64,000 nt of DNA from the NCBI GenBank assembly GCA_945872565.1, contig CAMBZN010000003.1, positions 1 to 64,000 on the forward strand. Direction: 5' to 3'. The position numbers and the translations under genes were made by a program. The notes beneath the pieces are model-generated. The model did not search any database, had not been told where the DNA came from, and was given only the letters and a program-made list of their open reading frames with translations. Shown here piece by piece: positions 44,036 to 52,748 of this stretch; within the stretch, counting starts at the first letter, position 1; every line of letters begins with the position of its first letter. Source of the DNA: Chlamydia trachomatis (lineage in GTDB: Bacteria; Chlamydiota; Chlamydiia; Chlamydiales; 2-12-FULL-49-11).

Positions 44036-44801
44036 TCTCCACTATTTCTATTAACACTTTTCTTCCCAGCTTTTCATCCATCGAAGCCTTCTCATCTTGT
44101 ATCCATAAACACATCATGTACGCACATACCGATCTAAAGGTGCATGGATCGTTTTCAAAAATTGTTCGATAGAAGTTAAATCGATAGACACTGACGGCTA
44201 AATATTGCTTCATTGGATCAGCGCCAGTTTGATTTAAGGCCTCTTCTAAATCTTTATACTCAAAAGGAAAAATAAACGGACCTGAATTTTTTCTTTGCAA
44301 CAAAATTTGTGTGACAAGGGGGTCACTTAAGTCTTCGTATTGCAGAAATTTTTCCAAATTAATGGCGAGTTTTTTTCCAGTAAATCCAAATAAAAGAAGA
44401 TTCAAATCTCGCTCAAAGTTGAGAAACTCACCTGCAACTCCCCCTTTGCTAATTTCTTCTTTAAAAAACATTGTGTAGAGCTTTGGGAAATGTTTGATCC
44501 TATCTTCCTTTTCCTTATTTTCTTCGAGAAACTCCAAAATATAAACGGGTAAATCTTCGCTATTTTGCAAACAAAGGCGCAAGATCGCTTCTGAAAAATT
44601 CCCTTTTGGATCGAATGAAATTCCCATTTCCAAGGAGAAGATGTTTTTAATGTCGATTAAGGTAGAAAGGGAGGCTAATTTTTTTTTCTGATCGGTTGTA
44701 AGGGTTAATTCTACTAATTCATAGAAGCTTTTAAGAGACATGCGTGATGAATGGGTAAAATCTGGTGGTGGTAAACTAGAATAAGCAAAAAATAGACTCA
44801 T
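44022..44801 (-). CDS. Conserved V-ATPase-operon protein of unknown function
   Basis: A 259-aa soluble, helical, acidic protein found between atpE and atpA, the same position as an unnamed gene of the chlamydial V-ATPase operon. The N-terminus FFAYSSLPPPDFTHSSRMSL resembles the V-ATPase-associated family DUF2764 opening (Y-x-x-A-S-L-P…S). It may correspond functionally to the C subunit, which is otherwise missing from the operon, but that is a guess from operon position. Confidence 0.7.
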   Translation of the reverse strand: MSLFFAYSSLPPPDFTHSSRMSLKSFYELVELTLTTDQKKKLASLSTLIDIKNIFSLEMGISFDPKGNFSEAILRLCLQNSEDLPVYILEFLEENKEKEDRIKHFPKLYTMFFKEEISKGGVAGEFLNFERDLNLLLFGFTGKKLAINLEKFLQYEDLSDPLVTQILLQRKNSGPFIFPFEYKDLEEALNQTGADPMKQYLAVSVYRFNFYRTIFENDPCTFRSVCAYMMCLWIQDEKASMDEKLGRKVLIEIVENENE

Positions 44802-44804
44802 AAA

Positions 44805-45413
44805 TTAGACAAACACCTTACTTCTTAAAACCCCCGGCAACTTATCGGCAAGTAGTTCACTGCATGTCTTATCTGTAATCTGAAGAGTTAATTTCCGATC
44901 CTTAACAAGCAGGGCAATTCCAGATGAAATTTCTACCGCCCCCTTTTCAAGTCTTTTTTCTACCGATGCGATCACACTTTTACTCAATGCATCAAAATCA
45001 ACACCTTTTGCTACACAAAGGGTCAAGTCAGATTTAATCCCTTCCTTTTTGATTCCATCTATCAATGTATGTAAAAGATCCTCTAAAACATTTTTTTCAT
45101 TTAATGTGTGTTGTAAATTAGTGAGTAAATCCTCTTTAAAAAGATTGATCACACTAGTTTTTACTACAGCAACAGCCTGCTTTAAAGCTTGTTCAACAGA
45201 TGCTTCATGAATTTTTCTCTCTTCATTAATTTGGAAAGCGCCGGTTTTGAGGATGCTACTTGCCTCCTCTTTTGCTTTGTGAATAATTTCGGCTGCAAGA
45301 GCTTCTGCTTCCTTTATGATTTTCTTACCCTCTTCTTTGGCGGGTAAAACAGTTTCTTTGTATAGGATGTCGCTTATTTGTTTAACTTTGTCTATTGCTT
45401 CATCTAATGCCAT
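44805..45413 (-). CDS. atpE: V-type ATPase subunit E
   Basis: A peripheral-stalk subunit of about 202 aa with a long N-terminal coiled coil (KQISDILYKETVLPAKEEGK … AEALAAEIIHKAKEEASSIL) and a C-terminal globular domain. I start at ATG 45413 because AAGGAT is correctly spaced for it; the GTG two codons upstream is too close. It is the first gene of the seven-gene operon. Confidence 0.88.
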   Translation of the reverse strand: MALDEAIDKVKQISDILYKETVLPAKEEGKKIIKEAEALAAEIIHKAKEEASSILKTGAFQINEERKIHEASVEQALKQAVAVVKTSVINLFKEDLLTNLQHTLNEKNVLEDLLHTLIDGIKKEGIKSDLTLCVAKGVDFDALSKSVIASVEKRLEKGAVEISSGIALLVKDRKLTLQITDKTCSELLADKLPGVLRSKVFV

Positions 45414-45523
45414 AACCACTTATCCTTAAACTTTTATTATTGTCTCACTCTAAAACCAATTACAAGGTAACATAGAAGAAGCTAAAAAGCAACGAGGAAA
45501 TCTACAAGTCTTATTAATTGCCC

Positions 45524-45799
45524 TTAATCTAAAAGGGTATTTCCTGTGATAGGATCGCTAAATGGGGCGGTATCTCCCGCACATGTTGGGGTAAATCCTG
45601 AGATGAGACCGATTGCGATAAAAAAGAAGAATCCTGTTATGAGCATCCCTACAGCTTGTTTTTTTTGATTAACATCTGTTGGTCTCCAGTGATAGTTTTC
45701 CTCATAGGCAACATCGCTTATAAATGACGTATTGGCTTCAACTTGTGTCATAAACAGCAAGTTATTCACCGCAAAAGCTAGGATAAAAAACTTTTTCAT
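45524..45799 (-). CDS. Small exported membrane protein, unknown
   Basis: A 91-aa protein with an N-terminal signal-like segment (MKKFFILAFAVNNLLFMTQVEA) and one further membrane segment (VGMLITGFFFFIAIGLISGF). It is divergent from another tiny membrane protein 80 bp away. It is upstream of atpE with a 104-bp gap and is possibly unrelated to the ATPase. Confidence 0.6.
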   Translation of the reverse strand: MKKFFILAFAVNNLLFMTQVEANTSFISDVAYEENYHWRPTDVNQKKQAVGMLITGFFFFIAIGLISGFTPTCAGDTAPFSDPITGNTLLD

Positions 45800-45878
45800 A
45801 AAACATACACCTTCTCCCCACTAATAGTGAAATGCTTTTTTCTTGTCAAAGACAAAGGTATAGATTATAGTTTAGACT

Positions 45879-46163
45879 ATGAAAATGTTTATCCCTTTGT
45901 TGAAATTCATCTTTTTATTGGTCTTTTCCTCAACCTCACTGCTTGCAGATGCGGCAATTGTTTCTCCAAGTCCTGGAAAAGAGGTGTTAGAGGATCAAGA
46001 TGGTCCTCCCCCTGGTCCTGCGGCATTAATCGATTTAAATAAAAACAATAACCAGCAGAAAAAAGAGCCCACCTATTCCGGCATGTATTTATTTCTCTTT
46101 AATATTGTGATGTTTACAACCGGAATGGTGGTTGTGAAAAATATTACTGGGAAGAAACCGTAA
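45879..46163 (+). CDS. Small exported membrane protein, unknown
   Basis: A 94-aa protein with a cleavable signal peptide (FIPLLKFIFLLVFSSTSLLADA), a Pro/Asn/Lys-rich middle and a C-terminal membrane segment (MYLFLFNIVMFTTGMVVV). It resembles the divergent 91-aa gene in plan. It precedes tal by 34 bp and may be cotranscribed. Family not recognised. Confidence 0.6.
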   Translation: MKMFIPLLKFIFLLVFSSTSLLADAAIVSPSPGKEVLEDQDGPPPGPAALIDLNKNNNQQKKEPTYSGMYLFLFNIVMFTTGMVVVKNITGKKP

Positions 46164-46197
46164 ATTGATAGAGGGTAGAGAATAAAAAGAGGTGTAA

Positions 46198-47187
46198 ATG
46201 AAAAGCAAACTAGAAAACCTTAAAAAACACACAGTTGTTGTGGCAGACACAGGAGATTTTGAAGCAATTGCAAAATATCAACCAAAAGATGCGACAACAA
46301 ATCCTTCCCTTATATTAAAGGCTGCTAAAGATAGTCGTTATAAGAATTTGATTGTTGATGCAATTGAATGGGCCGGTGGGAGGCAGTCATCTGGATCAAC
46401 CCTTGATCTTGTTGTAGCAAAAGTGTTTGTGAACTTTGGACTAGAGATTTTAAAAGTAGTTCCTGGGCGGGTTTCAACAGAGGTAGATGCGCGTCTATCT
46501 TTTGACAAGCAAAAGAGCTTAAGCCTTGCCCGTCAGTACATTGCAATGTATGAAGAAATGGGCGTTTCTAAAGATCGTATCCTGATCAAATTAGCTTCAA
46601 CTTGGGAGGGCATTGAAACATGTAAAGAATTAGAACAGGAAGGGATTCACTGTAATATGACCCTTTTGTTCAACAAAACGCAAGCAATTGCAGCAGCAGA
46701 GGCTGGGGCAACCCTTGTTTCTCCTTTTGTGGGTAGAATCATGGATTTTCAAAAAAAATCAGAGGGGCGCGATTTGATTCCTGCAGATGAGGATATGGGC
46801 GTTTTAAGTGTTACTGACATCTATAATTACTATAAAAAGCATGGATATACCACAGAAATCATGGGGGCATCGTTTAGAAATATTGAAGAGATTGTAGCTC
46901 TTTGCGGATGTGATTTACTCACCATCTCCCCTGACCTACTGGAAAAACTCTCAAACTCAACCGGGGAGGTTCCAAGAATCCTTTCGTTGGAAGAGGCTAA
47001 GATAAAAGGGGGAAAAAAAGTTCATGTAGATGAAAAGAAATTTAGATGGGATATGAATGAGGATGCAATGGCTACAGAAAAGTTATCTGAAGGAATTAGA
47101 AATTTTGCGAAGGATACCCGTTCTTTAGAGGAATTTTTACTCGAAAACTTCTCTATTAAGCACACCTTCAATGCAAAAATGTTGTAA
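46198..47187 (+). CDS. tal: Transaldolase
   Basis: A pentose-phosphate-pathway enzyme, 329 aa. Motifs: DATTNPSLILKAAKD, GRVSTEVDARLSFD, RILIKLASTWEGI (Schiff-base Lys) and CNMTLLFNKTQAIAAAEAGA. The E. coli TalB-type length is kept. In Chlamydiaceae tal sits next to rpoC on the same strand. Here it points toward rpoC, with a 10-kb accessory island between. Confidence 0.95.
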   Translation: MKSKLENLKKHTVVVADTGDFEAIAKYQPKDATTNPSLILKAAKDSRYKNLIVDAIEWAGGRQSSGSTLDLVVAKVFVNFGLEILKVVPGRVSTEVDARLSFDKQKSLSLARQYIAMYEEMGVSKDRILIKLASTWEGIETCKELEQEGIHCNMTLLFNKTQAIAAAEAGATLVSPFVGRIMDFQKKSEGRDLIPADEDMGVLSVTDIYNYYKKHGYTTEIMGASFRNIEEIVALCGCDLLTISPDLLEKLSNSTGEVPRILSLEEAKIKGGKKVHVDEKKFRWDMNEDAMATEKLSEGIRNFAKDTRSLEEFLLENFSIKHTFNAKML

Positions 47188-47205
47188 TATTGTTAACTTT
47201 TTTTA

Positions 47206-48153
47206 TTAAGGTAGCGGGGTTAGCGCACCTTTTGAAAAATCGTATGTATAAAAGGGTAATCCTTGCTTATAAGAGTCTATTAGTGCTCTTATTTGTGACA
47301 TTTGGTCTGGATCTTTATATACCGGCTCGCTGCATATTACACCTATGATGGCTTCTTTTGGATTGTTTCGACAATTTTCTAAAGGGCCAATTGTGACTTC
47401 ATTCCAAGCAAGATGGGTTTTTTCTCCTGGTATAATATATTTATTGAACATTTTTTGTACTTTATCGGCAATTCCATACAAGGTCCCCTGATTTTCTCCG
47501 ATTCTGGAATAATCCTTTTGGCAATTATATCTTCTCTCTTTTTCGTTCTCACTACATGTAGTCAATCGAGCTTTTCCATATCTAGTGGCACCATCGAACT
47601 TGAATGCATGATGAATATACAGGTTGTCTGGATCATAAATTAAACCGATAGCACCAGGAGTGTTTCTAATTGGAATTCCTTCTTTAATATATGTAGCTGA
47701 TAAGTAATTGCCATACCCATCGCCCATTCTCATTTCGTATTTCATGTACTCCTGAGGTGGCTTTGCTGAATTTGAAGAACCTGTTAAAACATTGTTTTGA
47801 CCCAACATTCTTATGACAACTCCAGAGTTTTTGTATTTCAATTTAACAATTTCATCAAAGGAGGCTTTTAATTCTGTTTGTGTTTGGGGTGGCTCTGCGG
47901 TAGATGCTTCCGTGCTAGATGCTTCCGTGCTAGATGCTTCCGTGCTAGATGCTTCTGTGCTAGATGGTTGTATTTTCATAATACTTCTTATCGCCCAGCA
48001 AGTGATCACCGGAATAACAACCCCGAGTACGACAATTGCTAGGATGGCAAGAAAAGTAATCCCGATTTTTTCTAGTAAAGAATATTTATGATCATTTTTT
48101 GAAAGGTCCCAAGGGGTAGTAAAAAATATTATTGCTTCTCTTCTGATTTCCAT
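47206..48153 (-). CDS. Inc-like membrane protein with SSTEA repeat
   Basis: A 315-aa protein with one long hydrophobic region (about residues 28–56, ending in a bilobed ILAIVVLGVVIPVITCWAI). It then has four copies of the pentapeptide SSTEA (residues 64–83), and a soluble C-terminal domain of about 220 residues. That domain contains YGNYLSATYIKEGIPIRN, HLAWNEVTIGP and AIIGVICSEPVY. I do not recognise the family; the mixed α/β pattern with a conserved-looking N-E-V segment could be enzymatic. The plan (membrane segment, low-complexity linker, C-terminal domain) is shared with other proteins in this window. Confidence 0.6.
   Translation of the reverse strand: MEIRREAIIFFTTPWDLSKNDHKYSLLEKIGITFLAILAIVVLGVVIPVITCWAIRSIMKIQPSSTEASSTEASSTEASSTEASTAEPPQTQTELKASFDEIVKLKYKNSGVVIRMLGQNNVLTGSSNSAKPPQEYMKYEMRMGDGYGNYLSATYIKEGIPIRNTPGAIGLIYDPDNLYIHHAFKFDGATRYGKARLTTCSENEKERRYNCQKDYSRIGENQGTLYGIADKVQKMFNKYIIPGEKTHLAWNEVTIGPLENCRNNPKEAIIGVICSEPVYKDPDQMSQIRALIDSYKQGLPFYTYDFSKGALTPLP
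47901..47960 (-). repeat. Four tandem 15-bp repeats encoding SSTEA
   Basis: Units of TAGATGCTTCCGTGC, three identical and the fourth with one change, followed by a partial fifth. The period is a multiple of three, so unit number can vary by slippage without breaking the frame. Confidence 0.9.
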
Positions 48154-48292
48154 AATATGCTATATTTTTCTTTTAATTATAACATTATTATCGATTAATA
48201 GATAGATTATTGAACCCAGGTGTAGGATTTTAAATCACTGTATTTATTTAAAAAAACTTTTATGATAGCTGAGTCTTAAAAAATAAATCAGC

Positions 48293-48321
48293 TTGTGTTA
48301 ATCTTTACATTCTGTTAAAGT
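48293..48321 (+). promoter_or_regulatory. Candidate σ70-type promoter of the 270-aa gene
   Basis: TTGTGT, a 17-bp spacer and TAAAGT lie 35 bp before the start codon. The same element with its spacing is kept in two other copies (49709–49737 and 52871–52899), while flanking bases differ, which supports function. Confidence 0.6.
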
Positions 48322-48356
48322 TTCTCTTTTTTAAAAATTTACCCTACAGGACTTCT

Positions 48357-49169
48357 ATGCAAAAAATTTCCGAAAAAAATCGAATCCATTTTAATGTCGC
48401 TTTTGAAGGATCTTCAGAAGGGCGTATCACAACTGTTAATTTAGAAGTGGAGTCTGCATCAAAATCATTTGTTGCACAAGTTGCAGGAAATGTAAGCCAT
48501 GCAACACGATCGTATTTACAGTTTTTAACTAGTGCAAATACGGGTGATCGATTGGTACCTGTTAAAAGGCTGAACAATTTAAGAATTTCACCATCATCCA
48601 TCCCAAATCTTTTAATTAAAGTTTGTTTGAATGATGGGACACTAAGAAACCTTAGAGTTGCACGCCCAGCAAATGTACAGCCTGGCGAAAAATATACTCT
48701 TTTAATCACTCATGACCAAACTGATGTGCTATCTGTTGAATTACAACCACGAACTAGACAAACAGCCCCTTTAGAAGGAAGTCTAAGAACTTCCCTAGCA
48801 AATGCTTTTAGAAGAAAAGATCCCCTTTCACGTTTTGATGAAACAAATCTTAGTGATACGGAACTGAATCTGATGTCTGAAACTGCTCTATATGATCTTT
48901 TTTCTAGAACTAATAAGCATTTTCTTGCACACATTCCTGCAAAAGTAAAACATGAAAACGGGAAAAAAAGAGATGATATTGGAAACTCCAAGTGCGATAA
49001 ACTCATTGAATTTATGGAAAAAATAAGTGCAGCATTACGTAGAAAAATCAGTGATTCTGACAATCCCGAAACAACGCAATGGCGTAAAACACAAGATGAA
49101 ACAATAATTCTAGAAGGTATAGCAGATTTTAATAGAGTTTTAGTGGGTATCAAACGCGGCTGTAAATAA
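48357..49169 (+). CDS. Unknown protein, first copy of a duplicated gene
   Basis: A 270-aa soluble protein. The N-terminal about 130 residues are nearly identical to those of the second copy at 52936–53757 (for example SFVAQVAG, SYLQFLTSANTGDRLVPV, VCLNDGTLRNLRVA, KYTLLITHDQTD). The C-terminal half diverges and differs in charge. The alternating hydrophobic pattern of the conserved half suggests a β-sandwich. No family recognised. It is followed by the decayed SprT-like copy, mirroring the order in the second unit. AGGA precedes the ATG. Confidence 0.65.
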   Translation: MQKISEKNRIHFNVAFEGSSEGRITTVNLEVESASKSFVAQVAGNVSHATRSYLQFLTSANTGDRLVPVKRLNNLRISPSSIPNLLIKVCLNDGTLRNLRVARPANVQPGEKYTLLITHDQTDVLSVELQPRTRQTAPLEGSLRTSLANAFRRKDPLSRFDETNLSDTELNLMSETALYDLFSRTNKHFLAHIPAKVKHENGKKRDDIGNSKCDKLIEFMEKISAALRRKISDSDNPETTQWRKTQDETIILEGIADFNRVLVGIKRGCK

Positions 49170-49229
49170 ATGTACTATCAATGAAAATTATTTTTCAAAA
49201 TAACACCTATTTCAAGTAAACTATTTCGC

Positions 49230-49620
49230 ATGTTTTTGTACTGAGAAAAAATCATCGAATTTATTAAGAAGCTCACCTTCACTGTGAAAAACATTCTTCA
49301 GGAGGAGGTGGGTCTTAAAGTTCCTGGGGATCGCTTTTTTGATAAATCAGGGAAGTTTTCCCTTCCCATTAAAATAGTTATTTTTAATAGCAAGGGGAAG
49401 CTTGGATATTTTGATGCTGAATTTTTAGAGCTTGGGTTTCATCAATCTGTGATGTAGTATTGGAAAGGTTTACTCACAAAATTGATCTGGCATGAATTGG
49501 CTTATTATTTCAACTTTATAAAATACCGGGAACTTCTTTTGAAACACAACATGGCTGAATCTTTTGAAACTGAGGACGAGGATCTAAAGCGGCGGTCATA
49601 TTTTAAAAGCATTTTTTGAT
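49230..49620 (+). pseudogene. Degenerate SprT-like/DUF2786 gene (copy 1)
   Basis: This is a broken copy of the gene at 53827–54891. The first four codons match, but codon 5 is TGA where the intact copy has TCA. Homology then continues for about 70 codons to a further stop (GTGATGTAG). The metal-binding HELAH has become HELAY. An internal deletion joins KYRE to LLLKHN, losing about 70 codons, and the 3' end is missing after a second deletion. The remaining tail lies inside the 175-bp repeat. Confidence 0.88.
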
Positions 49621-49761
49621 TGATTTGTAAAAGGACACTCTTCTCAATAAAAACCTTCTGAATTAAGGATACTTTTAGATCAAAAAAGTACTAATAATAT
49701 AAATTAGTTTGAATTAATCTTAACATTCTGTTAAAGTTTACTTCTTTTAAAAAATTTACCC
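49587..49761 (+). repeat. 175-bp direct repeat, left copy
   Basis: It matches 52749–52923 over its whole length with a handful of substitutions. Its first about 30 bp are a remnant of the SprT-like coding sequence; its remainder is the promoter and leader of the duplicated unknown gene. Here it is not followed by that gene but by the 3-kb cassette. Confidence 0.9.
49709..49737 (+). promoter_or_regulatory. Orphan promoter copy
   Basis: TTGAAT, a 17-bp spacer and TAAAGT, the same element as upstream of both duplicated genes. No plus-strand gene follows; it fires, if active, antisense into the acetyltransferase pseudogene. Confidence 0.5.
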
Positions 49762-49791
49762 ATTACACAGAGTATGTAATCGCCCTTCTTT

Positions 49792-50503
49792 TCAATAATT
49801 TTTTGGAAGCTCTTCCAGATGCCTGATAAGCATCGAACCGAATCCCTTATTTCTTTGTTCTTCAAAGATCCAGACATCGTGAATTTCTGGAGTGTTGTTC
49901 TTTTTGAAAGGAGGATATTCAGAAGTAAGGATAAGGCTGCCATAACCTAAAATCTTGCCCTGCTGCTCAACAATGCAAGCAATTCGGGTTCCTTTTTGCT
50001 GCTCATCCAGATAGCGAGTCCATTTTGCAACTGTCTCATCTCTTCTCGACCATGGAAAATAGAGATCGCCAAGGACTTCAATGTCTTGCTGGCGAAGAGG
50101 TCGGGTATTGAAATCGGCATGGCTGATCAGTTTTTTCGAGAGGTAATGAAATGAGGTGCCATGCGCATAGCCTGGACGAGTAAAATCCAGCTCAAATCCC
50201 ATTTTTTGATAGAATTCCAGAGCTTGAAAACTCATTGTTTCGACAAAGGCACTTTTGCTCCAATCCATACGTAAGTATGCGCTGCATTAGCCTTGTTCCA
50301 AGTCCTTTACCTCGATATTTTTCATCGATATAGACATATTTTACGTGGAGGGCATTCCAAAAGCGTTGACCTTCCATTGCTACAAATGCAATTGCATCCA
50401 ATTTCTCATCGTGGCCAGTCATTTGAATGGCATGACGACTAAAACCTTCGTCAATCTTCTTTTTCAGCTTTTCGCAGAGAGCTTGCTGTTTGATATCAAT
50501 CAT
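49792..50503 (-). pseudogene. Frameshifted two-domain GNAT acetyltransferase
   Basis: Two overlapping frames make one interrupted gene. The first (from ATG 50503) gives a GNAT N-terminal half with KYVYIDEKYRGKGLGTRLMQ (acetyl-CoA-binding R-G-x-G-L-G), ending off-frame after about residue 88. The second frame continues with the expected GNAT end (FVETMSFQALEFYQKMGF) and a second GNAT domain with IFEEQRNKGFGSMLI. A single-base loss near 50250–50268 explains the break. The second domain also stops short after HLEELPKNY, next to the cassette border at 49762. Confidence 0.8.
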
Positions 50504-50515
50504 TTTGTCCTTAAT

Positions 50516-51361
50516 CTAATTTACTTTTTTTAGCCACTTTAGAATTGTTTGCATCATTTCCCTATTGATAACAATTGAAAGGTGCTTTTCATTTTCGATG
50601 ATTTTGATTTTATCTTCATTCAGTATTTTTTTAAATTCAAGAGGTTCCATAAGCTCATCATCTTTGCCGATAAAACATATGTAGTTATCCCCTAGATTTT
50701 TAATTTCACTCTCATATCGTACTCTTGGATGATAGGAAGCGTTTAGATTAAAAGTATAAGAAAGCGTTTCAGTTCCATCTCTAAATTCCCTTGGCATATG
50801 AAACGAAATAACCTTCAGCTGATTAAATTTTTTTATCCCAAAACCATTTAAAATGAAAAGTAAGACAATTTTAAAAATCGAAACTTCAGCCCAAGAACTC
50901 TTTTTTTTCATTGTAGGTGCTGTAGGAATAGCTGGGGCTAAAAGAATCATTCCAGTAAAAGAGTTTCTATATTTACTTCCCGCTAAGCGAATAGCAAGTC
51001 CACCACCGCTTGAATGTCCAAGTAAATAAATTTTCTTACCTTGAAGATTTAGATATTGAATCAAATCCATTATATCATCTTCAAGCTGCCCTATATATGC
51101 GCAATCTCCAGCTGTTTTTCCTGAACCAAAATGCCCCCTTAAATTAGGAACAATTACTTGACCAATTTCTTTTGAGAAAAATTTTGCCAAATGATGCAAA
51201 TACTCTCCATGAGAACCAGATCCATGCAAGCAAATAATCACTATATCTGAATCAACACCCTCATAAAAACGATAGCTTAATCCTTCCTCATCTCTTGCTT
51301 TAAAAGTCTTTAAAGCAGGTAGATCAACTTTTTCTTCTAATAAAAATTTAGGGAAATCCAT
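50516..51361 (-). CDS. Alpha/beta hydrolase (monoacylglycerol-lipase-like)
   Basis: A 281-aa serine hydrolase. Nucleophile elbow LLGHSSGGGLAI, oxyanion segment ICLHGSGSHGEYL, acid in IGKDDELMEP and catalytic His in NEKHLSI. Similarity in plan to lysophospholipase/monoacylglycerol-lipase types suggests lipid-ester or small-ester substrates. There is no signal peptide. It is part of the minus-strand cassette between the 175-bp repeats; the upstream neighbour is 21 bp away. Confidence 0.78.
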   Translation of the reverse strand: MDFPKFLLEEKVDLPALKTFKARDEEGLSYRFYEGVDSDIVIICLHGSGSHGEYLHHLAKFFSKEIGQVIVPNLRGHFGSGKTAGDCAYIGQLEDDIMDLIQYLNLQGKKIYLLGHSSGGGLAIRLAGSKYRNSFTGMILLAPAIPTAPTMKKKSSWAEVSIFKIVLLFILNGFGIKKFNQLKVISFHMPREFRDGTETLSYTFNLNASYHPRVRYESEIKNLGDNYICFIGKDDELMEPLEFKKILNEDKIKIIENEKHLSIVINREMMQTILKWLKKVN

Positions 51362-51382
51362 TTATCACTCATCGGCTTTTGT

Positions 51383-51637
51383 TTATTTATTTATAATAGT
51401 TGCGTCTATTTCGACTAACTGATTTTCATGTCCAAGAATGGCTACGCCCAAAAGAGTTGCTGGAGGCACAATTCCATTAAAATACTCTTTTACAGCTTGC
51501 CAAGCCTCACTTAGAGAGCCTATGCTACCAACAACATAGATAGTGATTTGTTGGATATCACACTTTAACAATAAATCAAGATTTGAAGGAGAGGTTTTAT
51601 GCTTTAATATCAATTTTACAAAAGGTCTTTTAATCAT
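51383..51637 (-). CDS. RidA/YjgF-family protein, N-terminally short
   Basis: An 84-aa protein corresponding to the C-terminal two thirds of RidA-type proteins. It has NLDLLLKCDIQQITIYVVG, the helix AWQAVKEYFNG and the signature PPATLLGVAILGHENQLVEIDATI, which aligns with the P-A-x-T-x-V-G-V…L-V-E-I-x-A ending. The first about 40 residues with G-P-Y-S-Q are absent, so it may be a fragment or an unusual short member. Confidence 0.6.
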   Translation of the reverse strand: MIKRPFVKLILKHKTSPSNLDLLLKCDIQQITIYVVGSIGSLSEAWQAVKEYFNGIVPPATLLGVAILGHENQLVEIDATIINK

Positions 51638-51662
51638 TTTTGAAGTAAACTGTCAGAAAAAA

Positions 51663-52490
51663 TTACTGAAGCACTAGTTCTCTCGAGCTTATTTGTGCCA
51701 TTGAAAATTCTAAAGCCCATTCTGCCAGTTGGTGTAAATTATCTCTCACCGCTTGGTCCTTAATACGTGGAGTCCATTCTTCTTGAGTAAGCGAATCACT
51801 AATAACAAACAAAGAGAGGGTCTGAACTTTTTTCTCTTTACCAATAGCGTATAGAGTTGCCGCTTCCATTTCAACTACACTACACCCTAATTTGCTAACA
51901 CGCAAAACATCTTCCTTTGTTTCTTTAAAAATAGCGGAAAAACTCCAAGCAGTTGCAGGATAAAATTGAGATAGTTTCCGCTCTTTTGTAAAATATTCCC
52001 AATTAAAAAGCATTTCTTGATCAGCTTCAATAAAGTTCTGATTTTTTGAAAGATAAAGATGAGCGACTCCATCTTCAGCTAATGCTTTAAAACAAACAAC
52101 AAAGTCAGCAATTTGATGTTGATTCATTAATTCCCCAGCAGTTCCAACAGCAATAAACTTTTTCACCCCTAGACTAATTAATTCTTCTATTTTTATCGCA
52201 AGTCCTGGTGCTCCAACTCCCCAATCCCCTAAAATGCCTACTCTTCCATTATCTACGGAATAATAATGAGAAAGTGCTTTTGATGGTTGGAATTCTGGAT
52301 ACTTTTTAAGGAGATATTGCAAAGTTGATTGCTGATAACAAACTAACACCATTTCCGGAACCTGAAAATCTCCTAAATAGCCAAACTTTCTTTTGTGATC
52401 AAGCAGCTTTTCAGCTGTAACAATAGGTTCCTTAGCGCTAATAAAGAGTGTTGCATACATTGAATAAACCAATAAAAAATAGTTTTTCAT
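51663..52490 (-). CDS. Exported nucleoside phosphorylase/nucleosidase-family protein
   Basis: A 275-aa PNP/UDP-type phosphorylase-fold protein: ILGDWGVGAPGLAIKIEEL, KFIAVGTAGELMNQHQIADFVV and SVVEMEAATLYAIG (active-site M-E), followed by LFVISDSLT. It could act on uridine, purine nucleosides or related substrates. The N-terminus MKNYFLLVYSMYATLFISA is a probable signal peptide, unusual for this family. Start ATG 52490 has AGGTG at 6 nt; a GTG three codons upstream overlaps that site. It is the first gene of the minus-strand cassette. Confidence 0.75.
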   Translation of the reverse strand: MKNYFLLVYSMYATLFISAKEPIVTAEKLLDHKRKFGYLGDFQVPEMVLVCYQQSTLQYLLKKYPEFQPSKALSHYYSVDNGRVGILGDWGVGAPGLAIKIEELISLGVKKFIAVGTAGELMNQHQIADFVVCFKALAEDGVAHLYLSKNQNFIEADQEMLFNWEYFTKERKLSQFYPATAWSFSAIFKETKEDVLRVSKLGCSVVEMEAATLYAIGKEKKVQTLSLFVISDSLTQEEWTPRIKDQAVRDNLHQLAEWALEFSMAQISSRELVLQ

Positions 52491-52595
52491 AAAAAACACC
52501 TAAATTTTAATGAAATATTAACAAACACATTCAATATTGTCTAGGGCAATTCCCACGACTGTAGGTACTTTTTAGAAATATCGTTTTGGTATGCC

Positions 52596-52638
52596 GATTG
52601 TAATTTGAAGTGCACGTATTGAATTAAAAAAAAGAATA
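52596..52638 (+). repeat. 43-bp repeat, copy 1
   Basis: Identical over 43 bp to the reverse complement of 56991–57033, starting GATTGTAATTTGAAGTGCAC. The second copy lies beside the transposase remnant, so this could be an insertion-sequence end. Confidence 0.88.
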
Positions 52639-52748
52639 ATGAATATGTTAGCTTCAAAAGAATATATAGTCATATTTTCAAAAATAGAAAAAATGGAGGC
52701 AGACTCCACCAAGAGCTAAGACATAAAGGAAAAAAATATCACAAACAT

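Noticed and set aside
47901-47960. Short regular repeats considered as a CRISPR array
   Set aside because: Units are directly adjacent with no spacers and encode a protein repeat; no cas genes nearby.
48344-49153. Minus-strand open frames opposite the 270-aa gene
   Set aside because: The plus frame is conserved in the second copy of the gene at protein level; the minus frames are not.
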